A stretch of DNA of 64,000 bases from Amblyornis subalaris (lineage: Eukaryota > Chordata > Aves > Passeriformes > Ptilonorhynchidae): positions 434,001 to 498,000 of the forward strand of contig JACAXG010000107.1 of assembly GCA_018881555.1 (NCBI GenBank), read 5' to 3'. The position numbers and the translations under genes were made by a program. Position 1 is the first letter of the stretch. Every line of letters starts with the position of its first letter. The notes beneath the pieces are model-generated. The model saw only the letters and a program-made list of their open reading frames with translations, did not search any database and was not told where the DNA came from. Of this stretch, positions 1-11,110 are shown piece after piece.

Positions 1-1380
1 TAATGTGGATCAGTCTGGTGCATACTTCTCCCATTGTTCTCTAGCACTAGAATTTCTANAATCTTGTTTGTCTGGTAGCAGTTTTATTTTCCAGTGATGT
101 GTATGTTGAGTTAGACCAAAATGATCAGGAGGCTCTGTGCTGACAGTGTGGGTTTGCTCAGCTTGAGGAAGAGAAGGTTTCTTAGGTTGCTGTCCTCAGC
201 TAATGGTTTTTGTAGAGAGAGAGGAGTCAGATACTTCAGTCATGCACAGTGGAAGGATGAGAAGTAATGGGCACAAGTTGCAGCAAAGACAATTCTGACT
301 CAACAAATGTAATGACATGGGGAAAAGATTTCATAATGAGTGTTTAAACACTGAAATGGGTTTCTCAGAAAATGGGGAATTCCAGACCATGGAATTCATG
401 CTAAAACTCGTTGGATTTAATTTCTTTTTNTCTTGCTTTTCTCTTTCATTTATACTAAAACAAAGATGTTTAAAAATGAAAATAAAAGTGATAACGGCTT
501 ATTTCAAACCTTCAGGATGCAAATCCCTCATCTATATGCAAGGAGTAGAATGATGTTTTGACATANAGAATCTCAGAATGGTTTGGGTTGGAAGGGACCT
601 CAAGGATCATCTTATTCCAACCCCTCTGCATGGGCAGGGACATNTTCCACTAGACCAGGTTGCTCACAGTATGGTCTGATTTTTAAATGCAAAAATAAAT
701 GTTTGGGGGAAGATGTCACTGTATTTCTGTTACACCTGATAATTTCAGCAAACCTTCCTTTTGACCATGTCATCTTTTAAGTAAGACTCTGTTACTCATA
801 GTTTGTTTTCACATGCAGAATTTGCAGCACCTTTATTCTCAGACTGTACTGTTAGGTTCACTTAAAATCTATTTTTTAAGCATTTATTTTTTACAGTGTC
901 ACTGGAAGAGGTGTATGTGAATTTGTTGTAAAGCAAACTGGATAAGTCACTTGAAGCTGGCTGCTGTCTAAAGATTTTTTTTTTTTGGTGATGTTTCCCT
1001 GCCTTCTCCCTGTAATATGCTTTTGGGGAGATTCATTTTCTTGAAAATATANGGGGGAAGGAATTGAAAGCTGGCTGGTTGTTAAGTGCTCCTCTCTTGT
1101 AGCAAGAGTCTACCCTGAGAAGGCACTTTATTGTCAGTGCTTTTTGGTTCAGTCTTCATACTTCTAACAGTAGTTACGATTCTTAATGTTTGTGATATCC
1201 AATGTTATCAAACAAGTTTTAGTGACATCAAAATATCTAATAGTTGTTTGAAATAGGAGAGTAGACATGTGAAATCTCTTGCATTTCTTACTGTACAAAA
1301 ATGGCATTGCGAACTTCATGGGTTAAATAGTTTATAAACATCGGTGGGCAGATAATTGATTGGAATATTTTGTATTCTAG
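1..1380 (+). other. UPF2: UPF2 intron (partial, left edge of window)
   Basis: This is AT-rich intronic sequence that runs off the left edge. It ends in a normal acceptor, TTGTATTCTAG, at 1380. No coding exon was recognised in it. The short open frames at 317-553 and 583-780 have no recognisable protein similarity, and the second overlaps a CR1 fragment. The only identifiable element is that CR1 piece at about 561-668. Confidence 0.8.
561..668 (-). mobile_element. CR1 LINE fragment (3' end)
   Basis: The motif run GAATGGTTTGGGTTGGAAGG, then CCAACCCC and CTAGACCAGGTTGCTC, is the reverse complement of the conserved 3' end of avian CR1 retrotransposons. The element therefore lies on the minus strand, antisense to UPF2. 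It is a roughly 100-bp 5'-truncated piece with no coding capacity, which is typical of CR1 insertions in bird introns. Confidence 0.88.
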
Positions 1381-1564
1381 CGGTACGTGTGGTGGAAAAA
1401 AAGTCTGGATGTTTGGACAAAAGACCACCCTTTTCCTATAGACATAGACTATATGATCAGTGATACACTGGAACTGCTGAGACCAAAGATAAAGCTCTGC
1501 AATTCTCTGGAAGAAGCTGTCAGACAGGTGCAAGACTTGGAACGAGAATTCTTAATAAAATTGG
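1381..1564 (+). CDS. UPF2: UPF2 coding exon A (end of third MIF4G region)
   Basis: The exon opens after the acceptor TTCTAG at 1380 and reads RYVWWKKSLDVWTKDHPF at the start. It ends at LIKLG before the donor GTAAGA at 1565. It encodes 61 complete codons and leaves one base (G) for the next exon. These residues match vertebrate UPF2 near human positions 951-1012. They include the last helices of the third MIF4G domain, the part of UPF2 that binds UPF3B, and the start of the linker after it. The exon phase fits the next exon exactly (G|GA for Gly). I see no disruption. Confidence 0.95.
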
Positions 1565-3672
1565 GTAAGAAAATGTGCAAGGGGAGTTAGATCTTTTTGA
1601 CAATTCCTGTAGTTCTTAAAATTGTTTCTTTATGATAGTCATAGGTAACTATTGTTATGATTATTTTATTCTCATGATAGAAATATTTCTGTAACTTCTT
1701 TGCATTTTTTTAATCACCACAGAGATCATACAGAATCTCCATAACTCTAAAGTAATAGATGTTCTAAAAAAAAGTCAGTATGAATGCTCTAGATTATGAT
1801 AGTGTTTGGAGAGCAGAAGTGTGTGTGCATATATTAATTTATGGAGTTACATGGTGCAAATGATGAGGAAGAAAGTNATTAATTTAATCAGGAAAGTGTA
1901 GGAAGCACACTAATTTCAGGAGAAAAAAGTTGGGCTGGCAGCACAGCTCAGTTGACAAAATACTGGTTAGTGAGTATCTAAAACTCCTATCATAATAACC
2001 TTTCAANCTTTTGTACATACCCATTGTTAGAAAATACTGGATACTACTGTGCTTATTACTTGTTAAATGGAATTGTTTTCTAATCTTCCATTTTTATTTG
2101 AAAACAAGCTTGTTCTCAAAAAGATTTTTATATGTAAATGTTACACTTTTCAAGTGTTAATTAGAGTGTTAATAGCACTTCATCTACTTGGACAAATTCA
2201 ATTTTTAAGAATAAACCTTTTATTCAATGGGGTGAGGATGTCTAATAGCTACGTAAAATGTTGCAACTTCTGTTTTAGGAGGAACTTTTTTTTTAATATG
2301 CTGTTCATTTAATTGACATGGTTTGAAATTCCCTGTGTAGTAACTGAAAAGCAAATTAGAATTTCCCTATGGATCTAATTCCTGGCTTTTCTGCTCTCAA
2401 AATGATAACCAAGAAGAAATATGCAACTAGTAACGTAAACTNTAATGTTCTTTTGAAAGGTACTCAGCACTTCCTTCCTACAAATAAATAATAAGAGCTT
2501 CACAAAACTTTACACCAGTGGCTGACCCTAAGTGCTGTTGCTGTAATGTCAAAATAGNAATGACAAACTGCACAGTAACTGTGTTGACTTCTTAGTAAAT
2601 TCCTTGAAAAATTACTGGCATAGAAGGCTGGCATCAGTAACCACGATCCCCTGGAGGATGAAGTGACTTTGTAAATTAGTGAAAAGAAAAAAAGACTGTA
2701 TGAGAACAATAATGTATGCTGGAAGTGTGGGGTTTTTTGCATTGGATGATTTAANTATTGCAATAGTTCTTCTCTAAAAACAAATCCTCATTTTCTTCCC
2801 GCAACCATGCTCAGTTCTTAAAAACATTCTGTTTGAAATCTATATCTAAGACTAAATTGGACACTGAAACACTGAAGAAAGCTAAAACTTACTTTTCACT
2901 TCTGTGGAAATGGTCTAGATAATGGTATTGCATTGAAGGATGTCTTACTGAGAGAAAGCAGATATTATTTATGTTTGGTGTTTTACACACAGAGTGAACT
3001 AAGTCATCTTGAGGGACAGAATGCAAGCAGGTCAGCAAGGAAAACTGCAAGATGAGCTAAAGACAGCGTGAGAATTGTCAGACCTGTGTGCAAGGAGGGA
3101 TGAGCATGCTATATAATACTTTTGAAAGAGGCTTTGCTTTCCCAGAGACTTCATTTAGGCACCTACATCCTCATAGGTTCCAGTGAGGCCTCAGAGCTTT
3201 AGAGGAGAGTCATAAAGGTTTATTACAGACTGACAAAATAGTTGTTTCAAATCTGTTTATTGACAGTAGTGGGAAGTGCTGCAGCAAAGACTGCAGGGGC
3301 TTCATGTCTCTGGATTCTGCTGGTTTTCTGAAGTCTCTGTAGTTTGGTACTCAGATTTTGGTGCATGTTTCAGTAGGGTCTACACTTAGTTTCAGGATGT
3401 TTTGAAGCAATTTGCACAGAGCAACTTCTTTAGTTCTCTGGGAGATTTGAAGCATTCTCTGTAATGTTTTCCTCCTTTTCTGGCAGGACATTATTACCCT
3501 TTTTGAGTAAGTTAACTGTATAGGAAATGTTTCATTGAGAAGTTGAACATTATGACCAATGGGAAGTTTTAGTGCTCAGTAACAATGGACTTCTGAAGTG
3601 ATCTTCCACAAAGAACTGGAGTGAATATCTGTGTTTCAATGTTCTAAATCTTTGTCTTTTTCCAAATTTCAG
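1565..3672 (+). other. UPF2: UPF2 intron
   Basis: This is a GT-AG intron (GTAAGA ... AAATTTCAG) of AT-rich sequence. No repeat family, RNA gene or alternative exon was recognised. The open frames at 2067-2312 (+) and 2500-2763 (-) are low-complexity, T-rich translations without recognisable similarity. Confidence 0.8.
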
Positions 3673-3812
3673 GAATTGTGAATGACAAAGATTCCAAAGA
3701 TTCCATTACGGAAGGAGAGAATCTGGAAGAGGATGAAGAAGAGGAGGAAGGTGGAGCAGAGACAGAGGAACAATCTGGAAATGAAAGTGAAGTAAATGAG
3801 CCAGAAGAAGAG
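3673..3812 (+). CDS. UPF2: UPF2 coding exon B (acidic linker, first part)
   Basis: The exon follows the acceptor AAATTTCAG and completes a split Gly codon. It then reads IVNDKDSKDSITEGENL and continues into a Glu/Asp-rich run. It ends at PEEE before the donor GTGAAT at 3813. It supplies 46 full codons after the split one. The region is the acidic, probably disordered linker between the third MIF4G domain and the UPF1-binding tail of UPF2, and the purine-rich GAA/GAG/GAT codons are typical of it. The sequence follows vertebrate UPF2, with Ile for Leu/Met-type changes only. Confidence 0.95.
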
Positions 3813-4590
3813 GTGAATTAATCATTTACCTTGCCTCATGTAAAAAAAAGTGATTTTGATTGCTTGTTACTTTTTGAAGCCCTTCTAAGTTACAGAGTTA
3901 GTAGGTGAAATGTGGGTATGTACAACCCAGTCAGTATTCTGAGGATACTCCCATCCCAGTTTTGTGTATGTGGAAAACTGAGTGTATGAGGCTTATTCCA
4001 GAGAAATTTTGACAGAAACTTGAACCTGACAACTTTGCTCAGGGTATGTGCTGCTTTTTGCTCAGCAAAAAGATACCTTCAGTTTTTGGCATGAAGAGAA
4101 ACACTTTCACCTGACTTTCTTTATCTGTTGTAGAAACAAATGCATTGACTAGATGTTAAAGCAGTCATTAGGAAAAATAACAGGTGTTCAGGGTATGTGC
4201 ACTATGAATAAATAAAAGATTTATGGAGCATAAAAACCTTCCTTGTTTACTGTGCTAATAATATTTTGAATCAAAAATGGTAGAGCCAATAAAAAAACCA
4301 CAAGTACATAGAAATTCTAACTTGTCACTATGACACAGCAAAATTGACACGATAATGGTATTGTTACAAGAAAACGAGTTCATCAAGGAAATAGGAAACA
4401 GTTTTTCTCCATACTGAGTGAGTTCAGACTGAAACATTAAATAAAAACTATAACAAACAAATTTACCAAGATTGAACTGAACTAAACAAGTTTGGATGGG
4501 AAGAGTTTAGGAAAGGTACAGGAAATGTTTGAGGAACCAGTGGTCCTTCTTGTTTCAATATAGTCATCAGTTATAAATTGAATATTTCAG
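3813..4590 (+). other. UPF2: UPF2 intron
   Basis: This is a GT-AG intron with donor GTGAAT and acceptor AATATTTCAG. It is AT-rich, and I saw no recognisable repeat or RNA gene in it. Confidence 0.8.
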
Positions 4591-4695
4591 GAGGGCTCTG
4601 ACAATGAGGAAGAAGAGGGTGAAGAAGAGGAGGAAGAAAACACAGATTATCTTACAGACTCCAATAAGGAAAATGAAACTGATGAGGAGAACACA
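4591..4695 (+). CDS. UPF2: UPF2 coding exon C (acidic linker, second part)
   Basis: This exon has exactly 35 codons, in phase 0 at both ends. It reads EGSDNEEEEGEEEEEENTDY and then LTDSNKENETDEENT, ending at the donor GTATGT. It continues the acidic linker of UPF2; more than half of the residues are Glu, Asp or Asn. Because it is phase 0/0, skipping it would keep the reading frame, but no evidence for skipping is visible here. Confidence 0.95.
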
Positions 4696-5593
4696 GTATG
4701 TACTGCAGCTGTAGATAAGTCAATTGTTTGGTTTTCTTTACTGAATGTTTTTGCCAATGCTGCTCATAACATATCTGGGAAAATACAGCAAGAACACTTC
4801 CTGTTGTTATTTCAAATACATTTTACANCTTATTTTCATGTTGGCAAACTTTGGTTATTACCTTCTGAAAATATTTATGCTGTCAACTTTACTACACCAT
4901 ATTTTCACAGGGCTGTGAACTTTCACAGGTAGTTAGACTGGAAAGTATTGCATGAATGATGGTTTTGCAATGCCAGCAGTAGTAGCAAATGATAGGATAC
5001 AACAAGGTAAACTAATTACACTGCACTAGATCTCAAAACAGAAAAGGAGACAAGCCAAGAAGTGCAAAATTCCTAAAATACGAATTTGGGATAGGCAGAT
5101 TATAACATTTGCAGTTAAAGAACCCATCTGATTGAGCCTGAATTGCAGTTATATAGTAAAGAAANAATAAACATCATAGAACAATGTGTTGGGGTACTGA
5201 CTTCAGGTACTTTTGTTGCCATGTTGTACTTTCCAAATATTTGAAGGGTAGTCTTTGTCTTGAAAATACCATCTAACTTTATGGACTTAATGGAAAATGG
5301 AGTTAAAATAGGTGTGTTAAGGAATAGAGACTTTTCTTTGCATTGGTGCCACGTCTTGAATGTGTCCACACGCACACACATGAGTGTGTCAGAGTATTAT
5401 GAGNGACCATAAATCAGGAAATATGCCTTTCAAGAAAATAAGGCTGAAACTTCTTTCTTGAACAACTCGGTTTTTTAAACCTTTTGATTATGTATGATAT
5501 AGAAGCAATAAGGATATTTTCCACTTACTTCTAGACTGAATATTCATATTTCTGAAACTAATGTAATGAATTATTTTTTTCCNATTGCAACAG
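4696..5593 (+). other. UPF2: UPF2 intron
   Basis: This is a GT-AG intron (GTATGT ... TTGCAACAG). The open frame on the minus strand at 5115-5381 has no recognisable similarity. No repeat was identified. Confidence 0.8.
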
Positions 5594-5692
5594 GAAGTAA
5601 TGATTAAAGGAGGAGGACTGAAGCANGTCCCTTGTGCAGAGGATGAGGACTTTATTCAGGCCTTGGATAAAATGATGCTGGAAAATCTTCAG
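5594..5692 (+). CDS. UPF2: UPF2 coding exon D (UPF1-binding helix)
   Basis: The exon has 33 codons in phase 0/0. It reads EVMIKGGGLK, then an ambiguous residue, VPCAEDEDFIQALDKMML and ENLQ. An N at 5626 makes the codon CAN, which is His or Gln; His is usual in vertebrates. From known structures, the DEDFIQALDKMMLENLQ segment forms the amphipathic helix of the UPF1-binding region and packs on the cysteine/histidine-rich domain of UPF1. The donor is GTATAA at 5693. Confidence 0.95.
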
Positions 5693-6376
5693 GTATAAAT
5701 AGTTAATAAAAAAATCAACTACAGTTAACTGTATATTAAATTAAGAAAATAAAGTAAATAAATGATTAATGCTTAGCTTACGATACTAAAGGACATGAAG
5801 ATTTTTTTGTTTGTTTTGGCCTCTTCCCTGCAGTTGACGTGTTTGGCTTTTAGTAAAATAGCTGTTAATTTCATTGTTTGNTCAGTGAATATATGACAAA
5901 CTGACATATATTTTACAGAAGGAATAATAATGCAACAGATACTCTGCAATGCTTCTGACTTTATCCTCGGTATTAATACGCTGAAAATGCAGATACATTT
6001 AAATTTGGATAACCTCTTAGTACCTTTTTTTTTTAGTTACATCTGGTTAAATATTTAAGAATTGAGTATAGCAAGCCCTGTATAATAAATATATTAATAA
6101 GATGTACTAAAAAAACTTTGCATTAAGAATGGACATTGTACAGTGCGTCTCATCAGGTCTCTAGATTTCTTTCCCTAAGATATTACCCTGTAACTTTCTT
6201 CTTCAGAAGCAAGGAAAACCAAAGGAAAATGTAATAAAGCCTAATAAATGTGTTTACATATTACTTCTTTCTTCTGGAAGGTTAAACCTTTTCTCAGTCA
6301 TGAAAATCTGAATGTTGCCAGCCTGAATGACCGTGTCAGCATCTGATCATTTATAGAATTCACTTTTTTTTAATAG
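5693..6376 (+). other. UPF2: UPF2 intron
   Basis: This AT-rich GT-AG intron has donor GTATAA and acceptor TTTAATAG. No repeat or RNA gene was recognised. Confidence 0.8.
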
Positions 6377-6544
6377 CAACGGAGTGGTGAATCTGTTAAA
6401 GTGCATCAGTTGGATGTTGCTATTCCTCTACATCTCAAAAGTCAGCTGAAGAAGGGCCCCCCACTTGGAGGTGGNGAAGGAGAGTCAGAGTCTGGAGACA
6501 CGATGCCATTTGTCATGTTAACACGGAAAGGCAACAAACAGCAG
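6377..6544 (+). CDS. UPF2: UPF2 coding exon E (UPF1-binding linker and hairpin start)
   Basis: The exon has 56 codons in phase 0/0, beginning QRSGESVKVHQLDVAIPLHL and ending MPFVMLTRKGNKQQ before the donor GTAAGA. The N at 6475 falls in GGN and is silent (Gly). From known structures, the MPFVMLTRKG segment is the first strand of the beta-hairpin that contacts UPF1, and its partner strand starts in the next exon. The glycine-rich PPLGGGEGE stretch is the flexible loop between helix and hairpin. Confidence 0.95.
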
Positions 6545-9500
6545 GTAAGAGTTTATGTAAGGGATAAATATTGTTTAAATAAATAAAGACCTTTCACTTT
6601 AAAAAGGTAACACAATTTCTTGTTTCTTCTTTAATTTCTCAAAAAGGGATACAGACAATTTTGATAAATAGAAAATACCATATATAGTTTCTTGGAATTC
6701 TTGGTTGTTAAGAGGAATGATGTAGAAAAATTCTGTGGTCAGATTATACCACTACTAATTGCATTTGATGATCATACCAGTAGGACAGTGGTATGTCTTA
6801 CATGTATTTTAAATATAGTTGTGGAAGATGAAGAGATGTTGTTGTTGGACTGCCACTGAACATTGAAAGGAGTAGAAAAAAGGAAGGAAAATTTCAGAAT
6901 CCCCAAGATTCTGCAGGTTTTTCTGAAAACACTTTCAGCTTCAAATCAAGATATATGGTCATTGCTAAATTCCATTTCCTAAGTGACTGCCACTTGGCTG
7001 AATTTGTTCAACTTGCGGGGGAAAAAAAAGTCAGTATCTCTGAAGACATTTTTAGGGGACTATTCCAGAATGCACTGAGTGAATCTCTTGGAGAAACTTA
7101 GATGGAAATCAGGTTGATAAAACAAACTCCTTGCTTCATGCAACTAAACTGTATGTTTGTCTTGGCTCTTTTCTCCAGTATATGTTTGAATTTTCCTAGC
7201 TCAGCAAATGCATAGTACACAAATCTGTNCCTAACACATTCCACATGTATTTCTTGTCATGGTTTAGGTCTTCTAAAGAAACCTTTTCATTTTGGTTGTA
7301 TAATTTGATGATGAAAATAAATTACTCTGAATTTATATGGAAAGCAAACCTAAGGAATTGTTTCATGCTGTGCATCTGGGCTTTTCAAGTGTTTAGATCC
7401 GTGTCGTTACTTGGTTTTTCCATTTGTTACTTAAATTGTGACAGTAATGTAGCTGTTGCAGTGTATAAACCTGAAGAAGGCTCTTTCTCTTCCTTCATAT
7501 GAAACACACTTCAAAAATCCATGTAGAAAGTGGTAATTCTGTTTTCCTGGAAGTTGGATGTTGTGTACAAAGGTCTATGCTCATTTGGAGTGGGAGATTT
7601 TTAACCGTGGTCATTGGTCAGAGAAGGGTGTTAAGAGAACTCCATTTTTAAAAAATGGCTTTTTCAGAATAACTTACTAGGAGTATCTGTAGTTACAAAA
7701 AATTTTGGGATCTTCATATTCCCTGTAAAGGGGAAAATATTGCTGACATGTGACTTAAAGCAGAACTTGTTCAGGAGCTTTCCCTGCTCCTCCCCCAATA
7801 TTTGGTTTTGGGAGTAGGCTCTTCCTGCCAAAACTCCTCTTAGTGTTTCTAGAAATGTAGAAAACAGTTGCTTTATAGACTACTTCAGCTCTTGAGTTAA
7901 TGAAAGGCTTCTTTGTCCATAGTTCTGTATTCAGAAAAAAATGTGTTTTAGTAGTCGGTTTAATAGAAAAATAAGCAGGAAAGAAGAGGTGGAGTTGAAA
8001 AGAAAATAATTATTCCTTCTTATGGTGCTTTATTTTAAATCTGCATGAGCAGAATGTGCACAGAGTTTTGAAGTGATGGATGCATACTTCACTGTTAAGT
8101 TATAGCTGTAAACTTTCAGCTTTTAAAAACAGTCAAAAGGAGTTTGCAGCAACCTGGGAGGCTGTAAGTAATTTCATCTGCACAGTCACCAGAGTGATAA
8201 ATGACATCAGCCTAATTGCTTGCTCTGTAAGCAATAGTTTCAGTCTCCGTTTTCTTTGTCAGTGGTGCTGCTGAAGCAAGAAATCTTCACTGTTAGAAAA
8301 ATGGATTGTGCTGTGCTTCCTTCCCAAGGCTTACATTTGGTAGTTGAGGTCCAGTTGCCAAACACTCAGTTCACATGTCAATGTCCACTCAGATTTCAGT
8401 GCAGCATTGACAACTGGTTTTTTTGAAGTAACACAAGAACAACTGACTGGTGTTTACCAGCTGCATATATCTGAATTAATGATCATTGCAGCCTCATAGT
8501 GACAAGAACACCATATTTTATCCTCAGAACTTAGAAAACTAGTAGCAGTAGAACCTAACATGGTTATTTGAAATTAGACAGTGGCATTGTGATTTATCCA
8601 TAAGCCATGAGAGAGCAAGGGGAAATAATGTCATCATAAGGGATCAGAGCTGAGCTCTATGTAATACTAGTTGGTGTTTCTGAAATCGTCCAAGAAGTTT
8701 TATGCCAGCTAGGCGTGAACTAAAGTGAGATGTAGACAGTAAAAAGGATCACCTAGTGTCAGGAAATGTTGTTAGTACCTAAGACAAAAGATTTCCTTTG
8801 AAAGATTTTTAGCAAGGCTCCATAAAAGAATAATATCCATGGAATGGTCAAGTCTCTCCTTGAATGTGAAATTCTTGATATCATTTATATCTTTACATCT
8901 TTATCTCATGACATTTTTACAAAATCTGTAATCTTGTCATCTGAATAATCATTTTGATCTTTCTTCAGTTTGNCATCTCCAAAGTGAAATCTTCTGTCCT
9001 GCCCCCATCTCACAGATTTTACAAGAGGTTTTTGATACACCTCTTCACTACTTGCAAATCGGAAATGTTTCAGTTGCTCAGTAATCATCATATCCTGTAG
9101 TAATTGTCATCAGTGACTTGACTTCAGGTGGCAGCTGATTGCCTTGAGATAGTGACTCAGGGGTGTTCTGTTAATTACCAGGCCGTTGTTTTTCTCTATC
9201 TCTTTTGTTTATACCTTTCTATAGTTCAGTTTTCTTTTTCTTCTCTAAGCATCCTGTCTGAAAACACCAATCCCATTAAGATGATAAATCCATGGAACAG
9301 AGAAAGTACAAATGACAGATTAAAATGGATGAGGATCTTAATGGTGAAGCTAAGGAATGATTTTTATCGTGAAATGCTGCTAATGGATCAGTTATTTGTG
9401 TAGTTTACATAAACTTCATTTTACAATGTCTGGGAACACACACAGCCTGCTCAGCAAAAAGTAACCAGAGCTGACTTTGCTCTTGGAATTTCAAGTCTCA

Positions 9501-10968
9501 TTTTTATTCTTCCCTGCACACCTTAAGAACAAACTCATATTTATATTCAATATAATGTTATATACCCTCCCACCCCAAAAAATCGCACCTAAATACATCT
9601 TCTAGTTGGTAGGGTTTAGGGATTTACTGTACCCAGGTTTTTCTAAAATCTTTGCAAGAGTCTGTCTTAACTGTTTCAAACACAATTTACTTTGAAATGC
9701 TTCATCTGAGTACTTGGAGTCTTCTCCCACTCATCACTCTGCTCCTAGTGGGGCATTACTGTCTGAGATACCTTGAGATTGTTTAGTAATTATTGCATTA
9801 AATACTAACCATAGGCACTGAGGATTTTGCTCTTGCTCTAAACCTTCTCAACTGAGGTTTTGATAATTTATCTTTCTCTGCAGCTTTTGACAGTGTAAGA
9901 GAAAAGAACACTTAGGAATTTGCTTCTATTTGCTTGGAAATAGGTCTCCCGTGACGAGAACAAGCAGCAGGATTCAGAAGAGTTCGTGGAATATTGAGAG
10001 TGATTATCCTTAAGTGCATTACCCTTCTTATGGCACAGAAATACTTATTTCTAATGGGCATGGAGTTAAAGGAGGAAGTGAAATTTTTAAAAAATGTTTG
10101 CAAACTTTAGCATTAAGGGTTTTCTGAGAATTATTGTTCCAGTTGCAGATAAGAAGAATTACTTCTCTGTTTTGGAACAGTTGTAAAAGAAAAAAAATAC
10201 GTGGAAATAGCAACTTGGATTTTCTGAGTCTGAGGAAAAAGAAATCACCTCCCCTTCACCTTCCTGAAAATAACAGCTGGATTTCCAGAGAGAGGGTGTT
10301 TCTGTAGGAGTGCCAAGCTTACCTGGTGTACCTTATGGCAAATCAGATAATGGGTTTAATGTGTGGTGGGCATGTTTGTGTGTGGGGGAGGAGAAGAGAT
10401 CAGTTTGACACCATGGTTGTCTCCAGACTAGTGAGAAGCACTGAGGAGCCAGAATTATTCTTAAAATGAAAAGTACTGGCCAAGGAATGCCAGGGAATAT
10501 CTGAAATGCTTGGAATATTTATCCTCTGTTATCACAAGGCCCTGAGGGGGGCTGCATCTCTTTGGAAGGAAGAGAGACCTGGAAAGGGAGATGCAGCTTT
10601 CTGAGCCGTGGTGCTTTTATCTCAAGACCAGTGCAATCCTCTGTGGGCATATCAGCTGGTATGAAAATAGAAATAAAGCATATGGTTGTGCCTTCCTAGG
10701 GCAAGTCAGTCAGTTTTGTTCCCATGAATATTGTGTATAGTAGTTTTTGGCCTCAGCCTTTTTTGTGTGTTCTCTATGTCTTTAGGAGGTCTTGCATTTT
10801 CTCGTGCTGCTTTATGTGAAAAAGAGCTTAAAAACAAACCAACAAACAACACACTTTGCAGTAGAAACTTCTGTAGAAATTATCACAATAACTGTAACCT
10901 TCCTGTATTTTGGATTTTTTGCGGGGTTTTTTCCCTGATGTGCACTTAAAACTTCCTTTCATTTGCAG
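6545..10968 (+). other. UPF2: UPF2 intron (4.4 kb)
   Basis: This is a long AT-rich GT-AG intron (GTAAGA ... TTCATTTGCAG). I recognise no CR1 copy, RNA gene or extra exon. The open frames at 7245-7502, 8080-8274 and 9128-9403 on the plus strand, and at 9912-10213 on the minus strand, are not similar to anything I know. They are rich in residues encoded by AT-rich codons. Confidence 0.75.
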
Positions 10969-11110
10969 TTTAAGATCCTAAATGTACCGATGTCTTCCCA
11001 ACTTGCTGCAAACCACTGGAACCAACAGCAAGCGGAACAGGAAGAGAGAATGAGGATGAAAAAGCTCACTTTGGATATCAATGAACGGCAAGAACAAGAG
11101 GACTATCAGG
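10969..11110 (+). CDS. UPF2: UPF2 coding exon F (hairpin end and charged helix)
   Basis: The exon starts FKILNVPMSSQLAANHWNQQ and ends NERQEQEDYQ plus one base, before the donor GTAAGA at 11111. FKILNVP is the second strand of the UPF1-binding hairpin. The following segment, with EERMRMKKL and NERQEQED, is a long charged helix conserved in vertebrate UPF2. There are 47 full codons, and the residual G joins AA from the next exon to make Glu. Confidence 0.95.
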